Part shown: piece after piece, positions 34,444-44,016 of the stretch
Position numbering within the stretch: position 1 is the stretch's first letter
Layout of the letters: every line of letters begins with the position of its first letter
Source: Herminiimonas contaminans
Lineage (GTDB): Bacteria > Pseudomonadota > Gammaproteobacteria > Burkholderiales > Burkholderiaceae_D
Reading direction: 5' to 3'
Assembly (NCBI RefSeq): GCF_015645465.1
Contig: NZ_JADOEL010000007.1
Span: forward strand, 102,267-166,266
DNA length: 64,000 bases
Notes under the pieces: generated by a model
The model's input: only the letters and a program-made list of their open reading frames with translations
What the model was told of the DNA's origin: nothing
Databases searched by the model: none
Translations under genes and position numbers: made by a program

Positions 34444-35007
34444 ATGTCCCTTATTAATACACAGGTCCAGCCATTCAAGACCCAAGCTTTCCACAACGGC
34501 AAGTTCATTGAAGTTACCGAACAATCGTTGAAGGGCAAATGGTCCGTGCTGATTTTCATGCCAGCAGCGTTCACATTCAACTGCCCAACCGAAGTTGAAG
34601 ATGCAGCTGACAGCTATGCAGAATTCCAAAAATTGGGTACCGAAGTTTATATCGTTACAACCGATACCCACTTCTCGCACAAAGTTTGGCACGAAACATC
34701 GCCAGCAGTTGGCAAAGCTAAATTCCCATTGGTTGGCGACCCAACTCACCAACTGACCAACGCATTCGGCGTGCACATTCCTGAAGAAGGCCTGTCGCTG
34801 CGCGGTACGTTCGTAGTCAATCCAGACGGCGTTATCAAAACCCTGGAAATCCATTCGAACGAAATCGCTCGTGACGTTTCGGAAACTCTGCGCAAGCTGA
34901 AAGCTGCTCAATACACAGCTGCTCACCCGAACGAAGTTTGCCCGGCAAAATGGAAAGATGGCGAAAAAACCCTGGCTCCATCGCTGGATCTGGTCGGCAA
35001 AATCTAA
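34444..35007 (+). CDS. ahpC: Alkyl hydroperoxide reductase subunit C (peroxiredoxin)
   Basis: This 187-aa typical 2-Cys peroxiredoxin has peroxidatic C47 in FMPAAFTFNCPTEVED and resolving C166 in NEVCPAKW, with the conserved KFPLVGDPTHQLTNAFGV and RGTFVVNPDGVI. It reduces hydrogen peroxide, alkyl peroxides and peroxynitrite in the cytosol and is recycled by AhpF encoded next. AAGGAAATACGAC precedes the ATG. A stable hairpin separates it from ahpF, which fits the usual excess of AhpC over AhpF. Sequence and codon use look like a highly expressed gene. Confidence 0.96.
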   Translation: MSLINTQVQPFKTQAFHNGKFIEVTEQSLKGKWSVLIFMPAAFTFNCPTEVEDAADSYAEFQKLGTEVYIVTTDTHFSHKVWHETSPAVGKAKFPLVGDPTHQLTNAFGVHIPEEGLSLRGTFVVNPDGVIKTLEIHSNEIARDVSETLRKLKAAQYTAAHPNEVCPAKWKDGEKTLAPSLDLVGKI

Positions 35008-35034
35008 GTTGTAATTAAGAAGTAGTTGCAAGAC

Positions 35035-35058
35035 TGTCCGGGCCGTGTGGCCCGGACA
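35035..35058 (+). other. Strong hairpin between ahpC and ahpF
   Basis: TGTCCGGGCC pairs perfectly with GGCCCGGACA around a GTGT loop, 27 bp after the ahpC stop. There is no immediate T-run, although TTTATTTTTAAA starts about 9 nt later. It may be a partial terminator or a 3' stabiliser giving more ahpC than ahpF transcript. Confidence 0.75.
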
Positions 35059-35101
35059 TGCAGGACTTTATTTTTAAACTGAATAGAAAGCAGGGACCAT
35101 C

Positions 35102-36697
35102 ATGTTAGATGCCAATCTCAAAACCCAATTAGCCGCTTATTTGGAAAAGATCGTGCAACCGATCGAGATCGTTGCGTCACTCGATGGCAGCGACAAATCT
35201 CGTGAATTGCAGGAGTTGCTGCAAGAAATCGTCGTGCTGACCGACAAGATCACACTGGTCGAACGCACCGATGACAACGAGCGCAAACCTTCTTTTGTAA
35301 TCAAGCGCCCGGACGCACACGCAGGCATACAATTCGCCGCGATTCCGATGGGACACGAATTCACTTCTCTGGTCTTGGCCTTGCTGCAAACCGGCGGCCA
35401 CCCATTGAAACTCGAAGACTCGGTCATTGAACAGATTCGTAACCTGGACGGTGACTACACCTTCGAAACTTATATGTCTTTGTCTTGCCATAACTGCCCG
35501 GAAGTTGTGCAGGCGTTCAACGTCATGGCTTTGATCAATCCGCGCATCCGCGCCATCACGATTGATGGTGGTTTGTTCCAGGACGAAGTCAAGGACCGCG
35601 AGATCATGGCTGTGCCGACGACCTTCATGAACGGGCAACCGTTCGAGTCTGGTCGCGTCAGCATCGAACAGATCCTGGCCAAGCTCGACACCGGCGGCAA
35701 CAAACGCAAAGCCGAAGAGCTGAGCGCGAAAGCACCGTATGACGTGCTGATCGTCGGCGGCGGACCTGCAGGTGCAGCAGCAGCGATTTATGCAGCACGC
35801 AAAGGCATACGTACTGGTGTAGTCGCTGAACGCTTCGGCGGTCAGGTGCTGGATACGCTGTCGATCGAAAACTTTGTTTCGGTACAGGAAACCGACGGCC
35901 CGAAATTCGCCGTCGCGCTGGAACAGCACGTACGCAGCTATGAAGTCGATATCATGAACGTACAGCAGGCGTCCGAGCTGGTACCGGGCAAACTGATCGA
36001 AATCAAGTTGAAAGATGGCGGCTCGCTGAAAAGCAAATCCGTGATCCTGGCAACCGGTGCACGCTGGAAAACCATCAACGTGCCGGGCGAAAACGAATAC
36101 CGTAACAAAGGTGTTGCGTACTGCCCGCACTGCGACGGCCCATTGTTCAAAGGCAAACGTGTAGCAGTCATCGGTGGTGGTAACTCCGGCGTCGAAGCAG
36201 CAATCGACCTGGCCGGTATCGTCGGTCATGTGACCCTGATCGAATTCGGCGCAGAATTGCGTGCTGATGCAGTCTTGCAACGCAAGTTGCATAGCCTGGC
36301 CAACGTTACTGTGATCACGTCAGCACAAACGACCGAAATCACCGGCGACGGCAAACGCGTCAACGGCCTGGTCTACAAGGATCGCAAAACCGAAGAAAGC
36401 AAATCGGTGGAACTGGAAGGCGTCTTCATCCAGATCGGCCTGGTGCCTAACACCGAATGGCTGAAAGGTACGGTTGCCTTGTCGCGTCATGGCGAAATCG
36501 AAGTTGACTCGCATGGCCGTACCTCGATACCAGGTGTGTTTGCAGCTGGCGACGTGACCACGGTGCCGTACAAGCAAATCGTGATCGCGGTCGGTGAAGG
36601 TGCGAAGGCATCGTTGAGCGCCTTTGATTACCTGATCCGCAGTTCGGATACGGATGAAGTCGAAGCACCAGCGAAGACGGAAGCCGTTACGGCCTAA
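35102..36697 (+). CDS. ahpF: Alkyl hydroperoxide reductase subunit F
   Basis: This 531-aa flavoprotein has an N-terminal tandem thioredoxin-like domain with C129-x2-C132 (SCHNCPEV). The thioredoxin-reductase part has the FAD motif [21 protein letters not shown], the redox pair C341/C344 (YCPHCDGP), the NAD motif [19 protein letters not shown] and the C-terminal [26 protein letters not shown]. It passes electrons from NADH through FAD and both disulfides to AhpC. The length matches the family. It lies 94 bp after ahpC and ends at a bidirectional terminator. Confidence 0.96.
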   Translation: MLDANLKTQLAAYLEKIVQPIEIVASLDGSDKSRELQELLQEIVVLTDKITLVERTDDNERKPSFVIKRPDAHAGIQFAAIPMGHEFTSLVLALLQTGGHPLKLEDSVIEQIRNLDGDYTFETYMSLSCHNCPEVVQAFNVMALINPRIRAITIDGGLFQDEVKDREIMAVPTTFMNGQPFESGRVSIEQILAKLDTGGNKRKAEELSAKAPYDVLIVGGGPAGAAAAIYAARKGIRTGVVAERFGGQVLDTLSIENFVSVQETDGPKFAVALEQHVRSYEVDIMNVQQASELVPGKLIEIKLKDGGSLKSKSVILATGARWKTINVPGENEYRNKGVAYCPHCDGPLFKGKRVAVIGGGNSGVEAAIDLAGIVGHVTLIEFGAELRADAVLQRKLHSLANVTVITSAQTTEITGDGKRVNGLVYKDRKTEESKSVELEGVFIQIGLVPNTEWLKGTVALSRHGEIEVDSHGRTSIPGVFAAGDVTTVPYKQIVIAVGEGAKASLSAFDYLIRSSDTDEVEAPAKTEAVTA

Positions 36698-36720
36698 GCC
36701 TGAGTAATACGTAGCTCAAT

Positions 36721-36748
36721 AAAAAAGCCGCAGCAATGCGGCTTTTTC
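36721..36748. terminator. Bidirectional terminator after ahpF
   Basis: AAAAAAGCCGCA pairs with TGCGGCTTTTT around a 4-nt loop (GCAA). It separates ahpF from the convergent 121-aa gene. Confidence 0.92.
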
Positions 36749-36766
36749 TTTGGCTGTAGCCATTAC

Positions 36767-37132
36767 TCAAAAGTTGTATTCACCAAAGACATACTTATCA
36801 AAACTGAACTTGGTTCCGCCCGGTAGCGTATCAACCAGGCGCTTGGGATTCTTGGCCGAGATAAAGACATCAGCCGTCTGATCCTTGCAGCGGAACTTGG
36901 TGGCAGGACTCAATATGGTATTGGCCTTGATACGGATGTGACGGAAGCTCTTGGCCTTTTCGCTACAGATCAGGAAATGCCGCTCCTGGCGAAAACCCGA
37001 TAAAGGGATATTCAGCCACCAGCCTTCGTCACCCGCGTAGGGCACGACTGTCGACCATTGTGTATTTTTATCATTCAACAGGTTGGCGTGCAGCTCTTCA
37101 TTTACCCGTTTCATGGCTTCATTCTTAGTCAT
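36767..37132 (-). CDS. Hypothetical protein, 121 aa
   Basis: This soluble basic protein has no signal peptide. It begins with a helix (MTKNEAMKRVNEELHANLLND) and continues with strands containing paired tryptophans and aromatic residues (STVVPYAGDEGWWLNIPLSGF, then HFLICSEKAKSFRHIRIKAN). I do not recognise a family. It is monocistronic and convergent with ahpF through a shared terminator. No function is assigned. Confidence 0.65.
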   Translation of the reverse strand: MTKNEAMKRVNEELHANLLNDKNTQWSTVVPYAGDEGWWLNIPLSGFRQERHFLICSEKAKSFRHIRIKANTILSPATKFRCKDQTADVFISAKNPKRLVDTLPGGTKFSFDKYVFGEYNF

Positions 37133-37269
37133 ATTTCTTCCAGCGATTTGAATACCGACAGCTTATCCATTTTTAGCCGAGAAAAGCACGCAACACTTCA
37201 TATTTATTGGCTTTACGCGTGATAGAGTGATCGGCAGCAGCATAAGATTTCCATATATAAAAGCCGAAG

Positions 37270-38268
37270 ATGGCGGTAAACAGCTGTACGCCGACTCATG
37301 ACGCTAAACTATCGAAGCTGGAAAAGATGAACGATATTGCACCAAAGGTGGAGCTGGATAGCTCCGTCTATAAGACTTTGCTTGAGTCCACCAAAGCCAT
37401 ACCGTGGAAGATAGACTGGGCCACCATGCAGTTCACCTACATCGGCCCGCAGATCGAAGGCGTGCTCGGCTGGCCGCAGGATAGCTGGGTTTCGGTGAAC
37501 GACTGGGCATCGCGCATCCACCCGGATGAACGCGACGCCATCGTCAACTTTTGCGTCGCGCAATCGCAAGCCGGTGCCGACCACGAAGCCGACTATCGGG
37601 CGCTGGCGCAAAACGGCGACTACGTCTGGATACGTGATGTCGTGCACGTGGCGCGCAAACCGGATGGCACAGTCGATGCGCTGATCGGCTTCATGTTCGA
37701 TATCAATGAACGGAAAAAAACCGAAGCCAAGCTGATCGACCTGCAAAAGGAACTGGAAACCCTATCCTTCAAGGATGGCCTGACCGGCGTTGCGAACCGC
37801 CGCATGTTCGACTCGGTCATGGAACTGGAATGGGCGAATGCCAAAAATGACAAGCGACCTATCTCCATCATCATGTTGGATATTGATTACTTCAAGCAAT
37901 ACAACGATCACTACGGTCACATCCAGGGCGACCATTGCCTCAAGCAAGTTGCACAAACCCTGAGTAGTGCGGCGAGCCGCTCACGCGATTTCTTCGGCCG
38001 CTTTGGCGGCGAGGAATTCATCCTCGTCCTGCCGGAAACCAATGAAGTCGCGGCCCTGACTGTAGCCGAACGTTGCCGCAAGCTGATCGCAGATCAATGT
38101 ATCCCGCACGAAAAATCCGGCATCAGTCAACGCCTGACCATCAGCCTCGGCGTGCATACCGTCATCCCATGTTATGGGGATGAGCCGCTGCAATTCATAG
38201 AAGAAGTAGACCGCAGACTTTATCGGGCGAAACAAAAAGGGCGCGACTGTATCGCCACCGACGCGTAA
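37270..38268 (+). CDS. Diguanylate cyclase with PAS domain
   Basis: This soluble protein of up to 332 aa has a PAS_3 fold at residues about 40-150 (WKIDWATMQFTYIGPQIEGVLGW, then RIHPDERDAIVNFC and a PAC-like GFMFDINERKK). The GGDEF domain starts at LSFKDGLTGVANRRMFD and has an active GGEEF site (FGRFGGEEFILVLPE) with an RxxD inhibitory site (RSRD) five residues before it. It should make cyclic di-GMP and be feedback inhibited. An ATG at 37327 is a possible shorter start. No partner gene is adjacent; a second cyclase, WspR, is encoded near 61 kb. Confidence 0.9.
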   Translation: MAVNSCTPTHDAKLSKLEKMNDIAPKVELDSSVYKTLLESTKAIPWKIDWATMQFTYIGPQIEGVLGWPQDSWVSVNDWASRIHPDERDAIVNFCVAQSQAGADHEADYRALAQNGDYVWIRDVVHVARKPDGTVDALIGFMFDINERKKTEAKLIDLQKELETLSFKDGLTGVANRRMFDSVMELEWANAKNDKRPISIIMLDIDYFKQYNDHYGHIQGDHCLKQVAQTLSSAASRSRDFFGRFGGEEFILVLPETNEVAALTVAERCRKLIADQCIPHEKSGISQRLTISLGVHTVIPCYGDEPLQFIEEVDRRLYRAKQKGRDCIATDA

Positions 38269-38407
38269 ATTTTACAAATCCCGATTATGTGACTGTTGCG
38301 AAATCGCTTAATCATTCAACCAGCAGTTGTAGAACTTTTTTGAAGAGGGTAATGTAAGAACGCATTCCAAAAAACTGCCGAAGCATAACAACATGAGGGG
38401 ACTAATA

Positions 38408-39127
38408 ATGACAAAACCTTTAAGTGTGCTATCCAAACTTGCCGCTGTATCTGTACTTGCGGCAGTTGCTTTACCCGCAGCAGCGCAGCAAGCCGGCGAC
38501 AACATCGTCAACGTAGGTTGGTTTCATTTGCGGCCCGATGAAAAAAGTGAACCTCTTACTTTTAGAACCCCTGCTCTCGGTCCTATCGCTGGTAGCAGCG
38601 CCACCATCAGCAATGCAGACACTTTAGGGATCGCCTTCACCCACTTCTTTACCGATAACTTTGCGCTTACGGCTGATTTAGGCATCCCACCAAAATTCAA
38701 ACTGTATGGCGGCGGCACACTTGCCAACCTCGGAAAGTTAGGCGAAGCAAAACAATGGAGTCCAGCACTTATTGCGAAGTGGTACTTCGGCGATAAGAAC
38801 TCTCAACTCCGTCCCTTCGTTGGTCTTGGTGTCACCCGGGTCTGGTATTCAAGCGTAAACCTCACACCATCATTGCAGGCTGCAATTGCAGGCCCAGGTG
38901 GCAGAGCATCCGCAGATCTCAGTTCGTCATGGGCACCGGTAGCCAATGTGGGTCTCACCTACAATTTGACGGAAAAATGGTCGCTGGGATTGTCTGTTGC
39001 GTACATCCCGCTTAAGACCGACGCAGATATTACCGGCACAACGGCTGGCGGTGCTGCACGCAGAGCCACCACCAAACTGACCCTCGACCCACTAGTCACC
39101 TTCCTCTCAGTAGGTTACAAGTTCTGA
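38408..39127 (+). CDS. ompW: OmpW family outer-membrane protein
   Basis: This 239-aa protein has a signal peptide (LSKLAAVSVLAAVALPAAAQQ) and the eight-stranded OmpW barrel. NIVNVGWFHLRPDEKS opens the barrel, LGIAFTHFFTDNFALTADLGIPPKFKLYG and FVGLGVTRVWYSSVNL are conserved, and the terminal strand is FLSVGYKF. OmpW forms a narrow hydrophobic channel and is often stress or oxygen regulated. The start is the ATG at 38408, preceded by GAGGGGACTAATA; an upstream ATG at 38393 overlaps that ribosome-binding site. It converges on pncB with three bases between stops. Confidence 0.92.
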   Translation: MTKPLSVLSKLAAVSVLAAVALPAAAQQAGDNIVNVGWFHLRPDEKSEPLTFRTPALGPIAGSSATISNADTLGIAFTHFFTDNFALTADLGIPPKFKLYGGGTLANLGKLGEAKQWSPALIAKWYFGDKNSQLRPFVGLGVTRVWYSSVNLTPSLQAAIAGPGGRASADLSSSWAPVANVGLTYNLTEKWSLGLSVAYIPLKTDADITGTTAGGAARRATTKLTLDPLVTFLSVGYKF

Positions 39128-39130
39128 TCA

Positions 39131-40324
39131 TCAGTTGACTTGTGGATGATGAAACACCTGGCGCAAATAGGCCAGGAAGGTTTCATCAGTACATAAAGTC
39201 TTGCCTGGAGAATCGGACAGCTTGGCGACAGGCTGTCCGTTGCAGGACATCAGCTTCATCACGATATTCAAAGTCTTGATCCCGGTATCATTCGACAAGT
39301 TCGTCCCTATGCCGAAGCCGGTCATGACGCGATCAGCGAAATGACGATACAGCGCAAACGCCGTCGGCAAATCCAGCGCATCAGAAAACACCAGCCGCTT
39401 GGTCATCGCATCTATCCTCAGCTTCGCATAATGCGCGAGTGCTTTCTCACCCCATACGACCGGATCGCCGGAATCATGGCGCAAGCCATCGAATAGCTTC
39501 GCAAAGTACAAATCGAAATCGCCGAGGAAAGCATCCATGCCAACTACATCGGTTAATGCGATCCCGAGGTCACCGCGATATTCCTGCACCCAGTCTTCCA
39601 GCGCTGCCTTCTGGAAGTCGCGCAAACGCACGCCAAAGGATTGATAGGCCTGCAGGTATTCATGTGCCATGGTGCCTATAGGCGTCAGTCCGTACTTCTT
39701 CGCCAGATACACATTCGAGCTGCCTTTGAAGTACTGCGGCACTTCACGCGCCAGCGTGAGCACCACCTCTTCCTGCCAGGCTGCGGAGTAACGACGGCGC
39801 ACGCCAAAGTCAAAAAATTCAAACGGATGCTTGCGTGTAGCTTCACTGTCTAAGGCGCGCAGCAGCTCTATCTTCGCTTGCAGTCGTAGCCGTCCTTCGG
39901 CCAATGCGGCTTGCTGGTCGAAGCGACGGAAATACAGTTCATTGACTATATAGAGTACGAAGATCTCAAAGCCCATCACATGCACCTGCGGCCCGGCCGC
40001 ATATATGTTCAGGGTATCGCCATCGCTACTGACCGTAATGAATTTGCGCTGGAAACGAAACACGGTGAGGAAGTCGACAAAGTCGCTTTTCATGAAGCGC
40101 AGGCCACGCAGGTAAGCCAGTTCATCTTCGGCAAAGTACAAGGTGCACAGATGATCCAGCTCGCGCTCGACATCTGCTTGCAACTCACTCAAGGGATAAG
40201 CCGGGGTATTGCGACAGACAAACGCATATTCAGCCTGCACGCCCGGATGGCTGTGCAGCAGCGCCTGCCACATCGTGAACTTGTACAAATCGTTTTCGAG
40301 CAGGCTGCGAACAATAGGAATCAT
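39131..40324 (-). CDS. pncB: Nicotinate phosphoribosyltransferase
   Basis: This 397-aa enzyme begins [21 protein letters not shown], the usual family start. It contains [17 protein letters not shown], the phosphorylated histidine H221 in [13 protein letters not shown] and the phosphate loop [10 protein letters not shown]. It makes nicotinate mononucleotide from nicotinate, PRPP and ATP in the Preiss-Handler route to NAD. Length matches the bacterial PncB family. No classical Shine-Dalgarno is visible, and an FNR-like palindrome abuts the ATG, so expression may respond to oxygen. Confidence 0.95.
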   Translation of the reverse strand: MIPIVRSLLENDLYKFTMWQALLHSHPGVQAEYAFVCRNTPAYPLSELQADVERELDHLCTLYFAEDELAYLRGLRFMKSDFVDFLTVFRFQRKFITVSSDGDTLNIYAAGPQVHVMGFEIFVLYIVNELYFRRFDQQAALAEGRLRLQAKIELLRALDSEATRKHPFEFFDFGVRRRYSAAWQEEVVLTLAREVPQYFKGSSNVYLAKKYGLTPIGTMAHEYLQAYQSFGVRLRDFQKAALEDWVQEYRGDLGIALTDVVGMDAFLGDFDLYFAKLFDGLRHDSGDPVVWGEKALAHYAKLRIDAMTKRLVFSDALDLPTAFALYRHFADRVMTGFGIGTNLSNDTGIKTLNIVMKLMSCNGQPVAKLSDSPGKTLCTDETFLAYLRQVFHHPQVN

Positions 40325-40338
40325 TTGATTTATATCAA
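40325..40338. promoter_or_regulatory. FNR/ANR-type palindrome adjoining the pncB start
   Basis: TTGAT-TTAT-ATCAA exactly fits the TTGAT-N4-ATCAA consensus and lies directly before the pncB ATG (complement of 40322-40324). At this position bound FNR would block transcription or the site would be transcribed. The rest of the gap to 40648 has a small TTGCCCG/CGGGCAA hairpin around 40350-40375 and otherwise nothing I recognise. Confidence 0.55.
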
Positions 40339-40648
40339 GTTTTGGAAGGGACTTGCCCGTTATTGTTGCCGGGCAAATGCCGATAGTAAAACGATTACAA
40401 AAAATATATGGCCTTAATAAACCTCTCGCTATTCCGAAACATTACACGCTAACTGTTTGAATCGTTGGCTTTTAATGTTCACCCGCAGTCCTTAGCCGGT
40501 TTTATCGTAGTGCGGACGCACAACATCGTGCAATGCAGCATTACTTGATTCCTGCGGAAATCAACCGTTATACAGTTATGATGTTTCCACAGGGCATCAT
40601 CGCCAGTCGCAGTTTTTCGTACAACCTCATCATGGATGGAAGTAAGAA

Positions 40649-42631
40649 ATGAACAGCCTTAAGCGTTACTTAGCCAAGCTCAGCGTCGGTGTCCGACTTT
40701 CCGCCATTTCCTTCCTGCTGATCGCGCTCAGCTTCGGCGCATTTATCTGGCTCAGCGGCCAGGTGACCACCGACCTGCTGCTGCAACGCGCGACCGCCGA
40801 CGTCAACGCAAAAGCGCAGCTGGTACTGGGCATGAGCAACGACCCCGTCCTCATCAAACAAAAACTGCTGGCACTGAAAGTAGGCCAGAGCGGACAGTAC
40901 TCGGTACTGGACGCGAGCCAAGGTGCAGGCTACGGCAAACTGCTCATCGCTGCGCAAGGGCCTAATGCACTGGGCGGCAAAACTGCTGACGGACGTGAAC
41001 TCGCCAAGGAAATCCTGGCGCAGAAAGAAGGCAGCCTGCGCTACGCAGATGCGAGCGGCGAAGAACGCATCGCCATCTTCAGCGCGGTGCCGGATAAAAA
41101 TTGGGTGGTCGTAGGCGACACTTACCTCAGCGAATTCACACAAGAAGCGACCACCCTGCGCAACATCTCTGCCGCTGTTGCGCTCGTCGCCACACTGATC
41201 CTGGCGGCATTGCTCTACGGCGCAATCCGCAGCATGCTGCTGCGTCCGCTGGCACAAGCTACGCACACTGCACGCAAGCTGGCGACCGGCGACCTGACCG
41301 TACGCCTGCACACCAAACGCACCGACGAAGTTGGGCAACTGCTGACTTCGATCAACAGCATAGGCCAGGGCCTGGCCAATGTCGTATGGAATATCCGTCA
41401 CGGCACCAAGACGCTGTCCACCGCGACCAATGAAATTGCCGCAGGCAACCTGGACTTGTCTTCGCGTACCGAGCAGCAAGCCAGTTCGCTGGAAGAAACT
41501 GCATCTGCGATGGAAGAAATGACTTCCACCGTCAAGGAAAACGCCGCGAATGCCGAACAAGCCAATCAACTCGCGCGCACCGCGTCCGAAGTTGCGGTCA
41601 AAGGCGGCAACGTCGTATCCGAAGTCGTCAACACCATGGATTCGATCAACCAGTCTTCGAAGAAAATCGTGGACATCATCAGCGTCATCGACAGCATCGC
41701 CTTCCAGACCAATATCCTCGCGCTGAATGCGGCAGTCGAAGCGGCACGCGCAGGCGAACAAGGTCGCGGCTTTGCTGTGGTAGCAGGTGAGGTACGCAAC
41801 CTGGCACAGCGCAGCTCCGCTGCTGCCCGTGAAATCAAGGGCCTGATCGAGGACTCGGTGCACAAGGTGCAAAGCGGCAGCAAGCTGGTCGCGCATGCCG
41901 GTGAAACCATGAGCGAAGTAGTTGCCAGCATCAAGCGTGTCGATAACATCATGCATGAGATCAGCTCTGCCAGCCGCGAGCAAAGCATAGGCATAGAACA
42001 GGTCAACCAGGCAATCGCACAAATGGATCAGGTCACCCAGCAAAATGCGGCACTGGTCGAGCAAGCTGCAGCCGCTGCCGAATCGCTGCAAAGCCAGACC
42101 ACCGAGCTCAACAATGTCGTCGACGTCTTCAAGATCAAGAGTGATGGCCACGGCACCGCCGATGAGGCAACAGAAATGGTGACACGTGCAATCGCGACCA
42201 TGCATGAAAAAGGCAAGGACGCGACCTTCGCTGAAATCAACAACAAACTCGGCCCGTTCTGTGATCGCGACCTGTACGTCGTGGTCTACGATATGACTGG
42301 TAAAAACCTGGCGCACGGCGCCAATCCAGCGCTCATAGGCAAAGACCTGATCAATGCCAAGGATGGTGCAGGCAATCTCTTCATCCAGGAACGCCTATCC
42401 ATCATCAAGACACATGGCAGGGGCTGGCAGGATTACCTCTTCCTCAATCCGATCTCGAAACAGATGGAAGCCAAGTCCATGTACCTCGACAAGTACCAGG
42501 ACCTGATCATCGGTTGTGGTGTCTACAAGGATGAAGGCGCCGCAAAGAAGTCCGATAGCAAGGCCATAGCTGCCAGCACCACTTTGCGTATCAGCAGCGA
42601 TACCAGACGCCTGGAGCGCAAAGCTGCATAA
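40649..42631 (+). CDS. Methyl-accepting chemotaxis protein with C-terminal Cache-like domain
   Basis: This 660-aa receptor has TM1 at residues 12-33, a small periplasmic Cache-type sensor (residues about 40-165) and TM2 at about 172-192. HAMP follows (LLRPLAQATHTARKLATGDLTVRL), then the methyl-accepting domain (residues about 250-500) with the invariant hairpin IDSIAFQTNILALNAAVEAARAGEQGRGFAVVA. Unusually the chain continues with a second sensor-like domain (residues about 510-635): MTGKNLAHGANPALIGKD, then GRGWQDYLFLNPISK and YLDKYQDLIIGCGVYKDE, which resembles a single Cache domain placed in the cytoplasm. There is no chemotaxis operon beside it. Confidence 0.92.
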   Translation: MNSLKRYLAKLSVGVRLSAISFLLIALSFGAFIWLSGQVTTDLLLQRATADVNAKAQLVLGMSNDPVLIKQKLLALKVGQSGQYSVLDASQGAGYGKLLIAAQGPNALGGKTADGRELAKEILAQKEGSLRYADASGEERIAIFSAVPDKNWVVVGDTYLSEFTQEATTLRNISAAVALVATLILAALLYGAIRSMLLRPLAQATHTARKLATGDLTVRLHTKRTDEVGQLLTSINSIGQGLANVVWNIRHGTKTLSTATNEIAAGNLDLSSRTEQQASSLEETASAMEEMTSTVKENAANAEQANQLARTASEVAVKGGNVVSEVVNTMDSINQSSKKIVDIISVIDSIAFQTNILALNAAVEAARAGEQGRGFAVVAGEVRNLAQRSSAAAREIKGLIEDSVHKVQSGSKLVAHAGETMSEVVASIKRVDNIMHEISSASREQSIGIEQVNQAIAQMDQVTQQNAALVEQAAAAAESLQSQTTELNNVVDVFKIKSDGHGTADEATEMVTRAIATMHEKGKDATFAEINNKLGPFCDRDLYVVVYDMTGKNLAHGANPALIGKDLINAKDGAGNLFIQERLSIIKTHGRGWQDYLFLNPISKQMEAKSMYLDKYQDLIIGCGVYKDEGAAKKSDSKAIAASTTLRISSDTRRLERKAA

Positions 42632-42648
42632 ACTTTAGTCGCTCCATC

Positions 42649-42685
42649 AAAAGCCGCTGCCCGCCTGAGGTCAGCGGCTTTTTTA
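42649..42685 (+). terminator. Rho-independent terminator after chemoreceptor gene
   Basis: AAAAGCCGCTG pairs with CAGCGGCTTTTTT. The hairpin lies 18 bp after the chemoreceptor stop. Confidence 0.9.
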
Positions 42686-42797
42686 TGTGCGCACCATAGC
42701 GAGCGTTAACACCTGCCACACAGATGTAACACATGAAATCGCATTTGCACGTAAAGTACGGGCTAGCTCTCCACTACTTATGCACATGAAGGACAAC

Positions 42798-43937
42798 ATG
42801 GGTCACAAAGAATTATCGTTTGCTTCGCAAGCTGCACCGGCACTCCCTGGCGATTCGATAGATCACGTAGACACACCAGCCTTGCTGGTCGATCTCGATG
42901 CCTTTGAAGACAACCTGACCCGCGTGCATAACCGTGTGCTGCAAGCAGGCCTCAAAGTAAGATCACATGGCAAGGCACACAAGAGTCCGGCGATTGCGCA
43001 CCGCCAGCTGGCGGCGGGCGCCACCGGCATCTGCTGCCAGAAAGTCAGCGAAGCAGAAATCTTCGTGCAGGCAGGGATACAGGATATTCTGATCACCAAC
43101 CAGATCGTCGGTCTGCGCAAGGTCGCGCGGGTAGCCGCTCTCGCCGCGCACGCAAAGATAGCTATCTGCGTCGATCATCCTTTACAGGTCGAACAAATCG
43201 GTGATGCTGCCAGCAAGCAGGGCAGCCATCTTGATGTCCTGATCGAAGTAGACATCGGCCACCAGCGTTGCGGCATCAGCAATGCGCACCAGGCCATAGA
43301 CCTGGCACGCACCATAGAGCAATACAGTCCGCACCTGCGTTTCGCTGGCATCCATGCCTTCCGCGGCTCGGCACAACACATGCGCCTGCCACAAGAGCGC
43401 GCAGCAGCAGTCAGCAGTGCAGTGGAAAAAGTACGCGGCATCATCCGTGAACTGGAAGCTTCCGATTTTCACTGCGACATTGTTACCGGCGGCGGCACCG
43501 GCACTTATATGCTGGAAGCCAGCTCGTCGCTATACACCGAGGTGCAACCCGGTTCCTATGTATTAATGGATACCGACTATGCGGCCAATACACCGGCAGC
43601 GGATAGTCCGCCTTTGCGTCATGCGCTATTTGGTTTATGTACTGTCATCAGCGTACAGGCCGGACATGCGGTACTGGATGGCGGGCTGAAAGCATTTGCC
43701 GTCGATCACGGCTTGCCGCGCCTGCAATTGCCAGGCTGGTCGGTGCAAACCTTATCCGATGAGCACACGGTGATCGTGCCGGAAGTGGGTGCCGCACCGG
43801 TACACGTCGGTGACAAAGTACGCCTGATTCCCAGCCATTGTGACCCTACCGTTAACCTGCATGACTGGCTCATCGCTTATCGCGGCCAGACCGTGCAGGA
43901 AGCTTGGCCGGTATCTGCGCGTGGCGCCTTGTTCTGA
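42798..43937 (+). CDS. D-threonine aldolase/D-serine dehydratase-like PLP enzyme
   Basis: This 379-aa fold-type III PLP enzyme starts with DTPALLVDLDAFEDNLTRV, typical of the DSD1/D-TA group. The PLP lysine is likely K59 in VRSHGKAHKSP. VLIEVDIGHQRCGIS and a glycine-rich VTGGGTGTYMLEAS phosphate loop follow. The C-terminal metal site is PSHCDPTVNLHD. It should act on D-3-hydroxyamino acids such as D-threonine or D-serine. The start at 42798 follows AAGGACAAC; longer starts at 42780 and 42687 are possible but add non-homologous residues. The gene stands alone. Confidence 0.87.
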   Translation: MGHKELSFASQAAPALPGDSIDHVDTPALLVDLDAFEDNLTRVHNRVLQAGLKVRSHGKAHKSPAIAHRQLAAGATGICCQKVSEAEIFVQAGIQDILITNQIVGLRKVARVAALAAHAKIAICVDHPLQVEQIGDAASKQGSHLDVLIEVDIGHQRCGISNAHQAIDLARTIEQYSPHLRFAGIHAFRGSAQHMRLPQERAAAVSSAVEKVRGIIRELEASDFHCDIVTGGGTGTYMLEASSSLYTEVQPGSYVLMDTDYAANTPAADSPPLRHALFGLCTVISVQAGHAVLDGGLKAFAVDHGLPRLQLPGWSVQTLSDEHTVIVPEVGAAPVHVGDKVRLIPSHCDPTVNLHDWLIAYRGQTVQEAWPVSARGALF

Positions 43938-44016
43938 CAGGAAACGCTGAACGAATGGCAGGCCTCGCAGGTCCCAAGCTACGTGCTAAGATAAATTATT
44001 CTTCGAGGAGGGTGCC

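Noticed and set aside
35177..36292. 371-codon open frame on the minus strand
   Set aside because: It lies wholly inside ahpF, whose redox centres and nucleotide-binding motifs are intact. It is an antisense shadow of a highly biased gene.
40670..42316. 548-codon open frame on the minus strand
   Set aside because: It is antisense to the chemoreceptor gene throughout. The plus-strand protein has clear Cache, HAMP and signalling domains, while the minus-strand translation has a composition mirroring those codons and no known domain.
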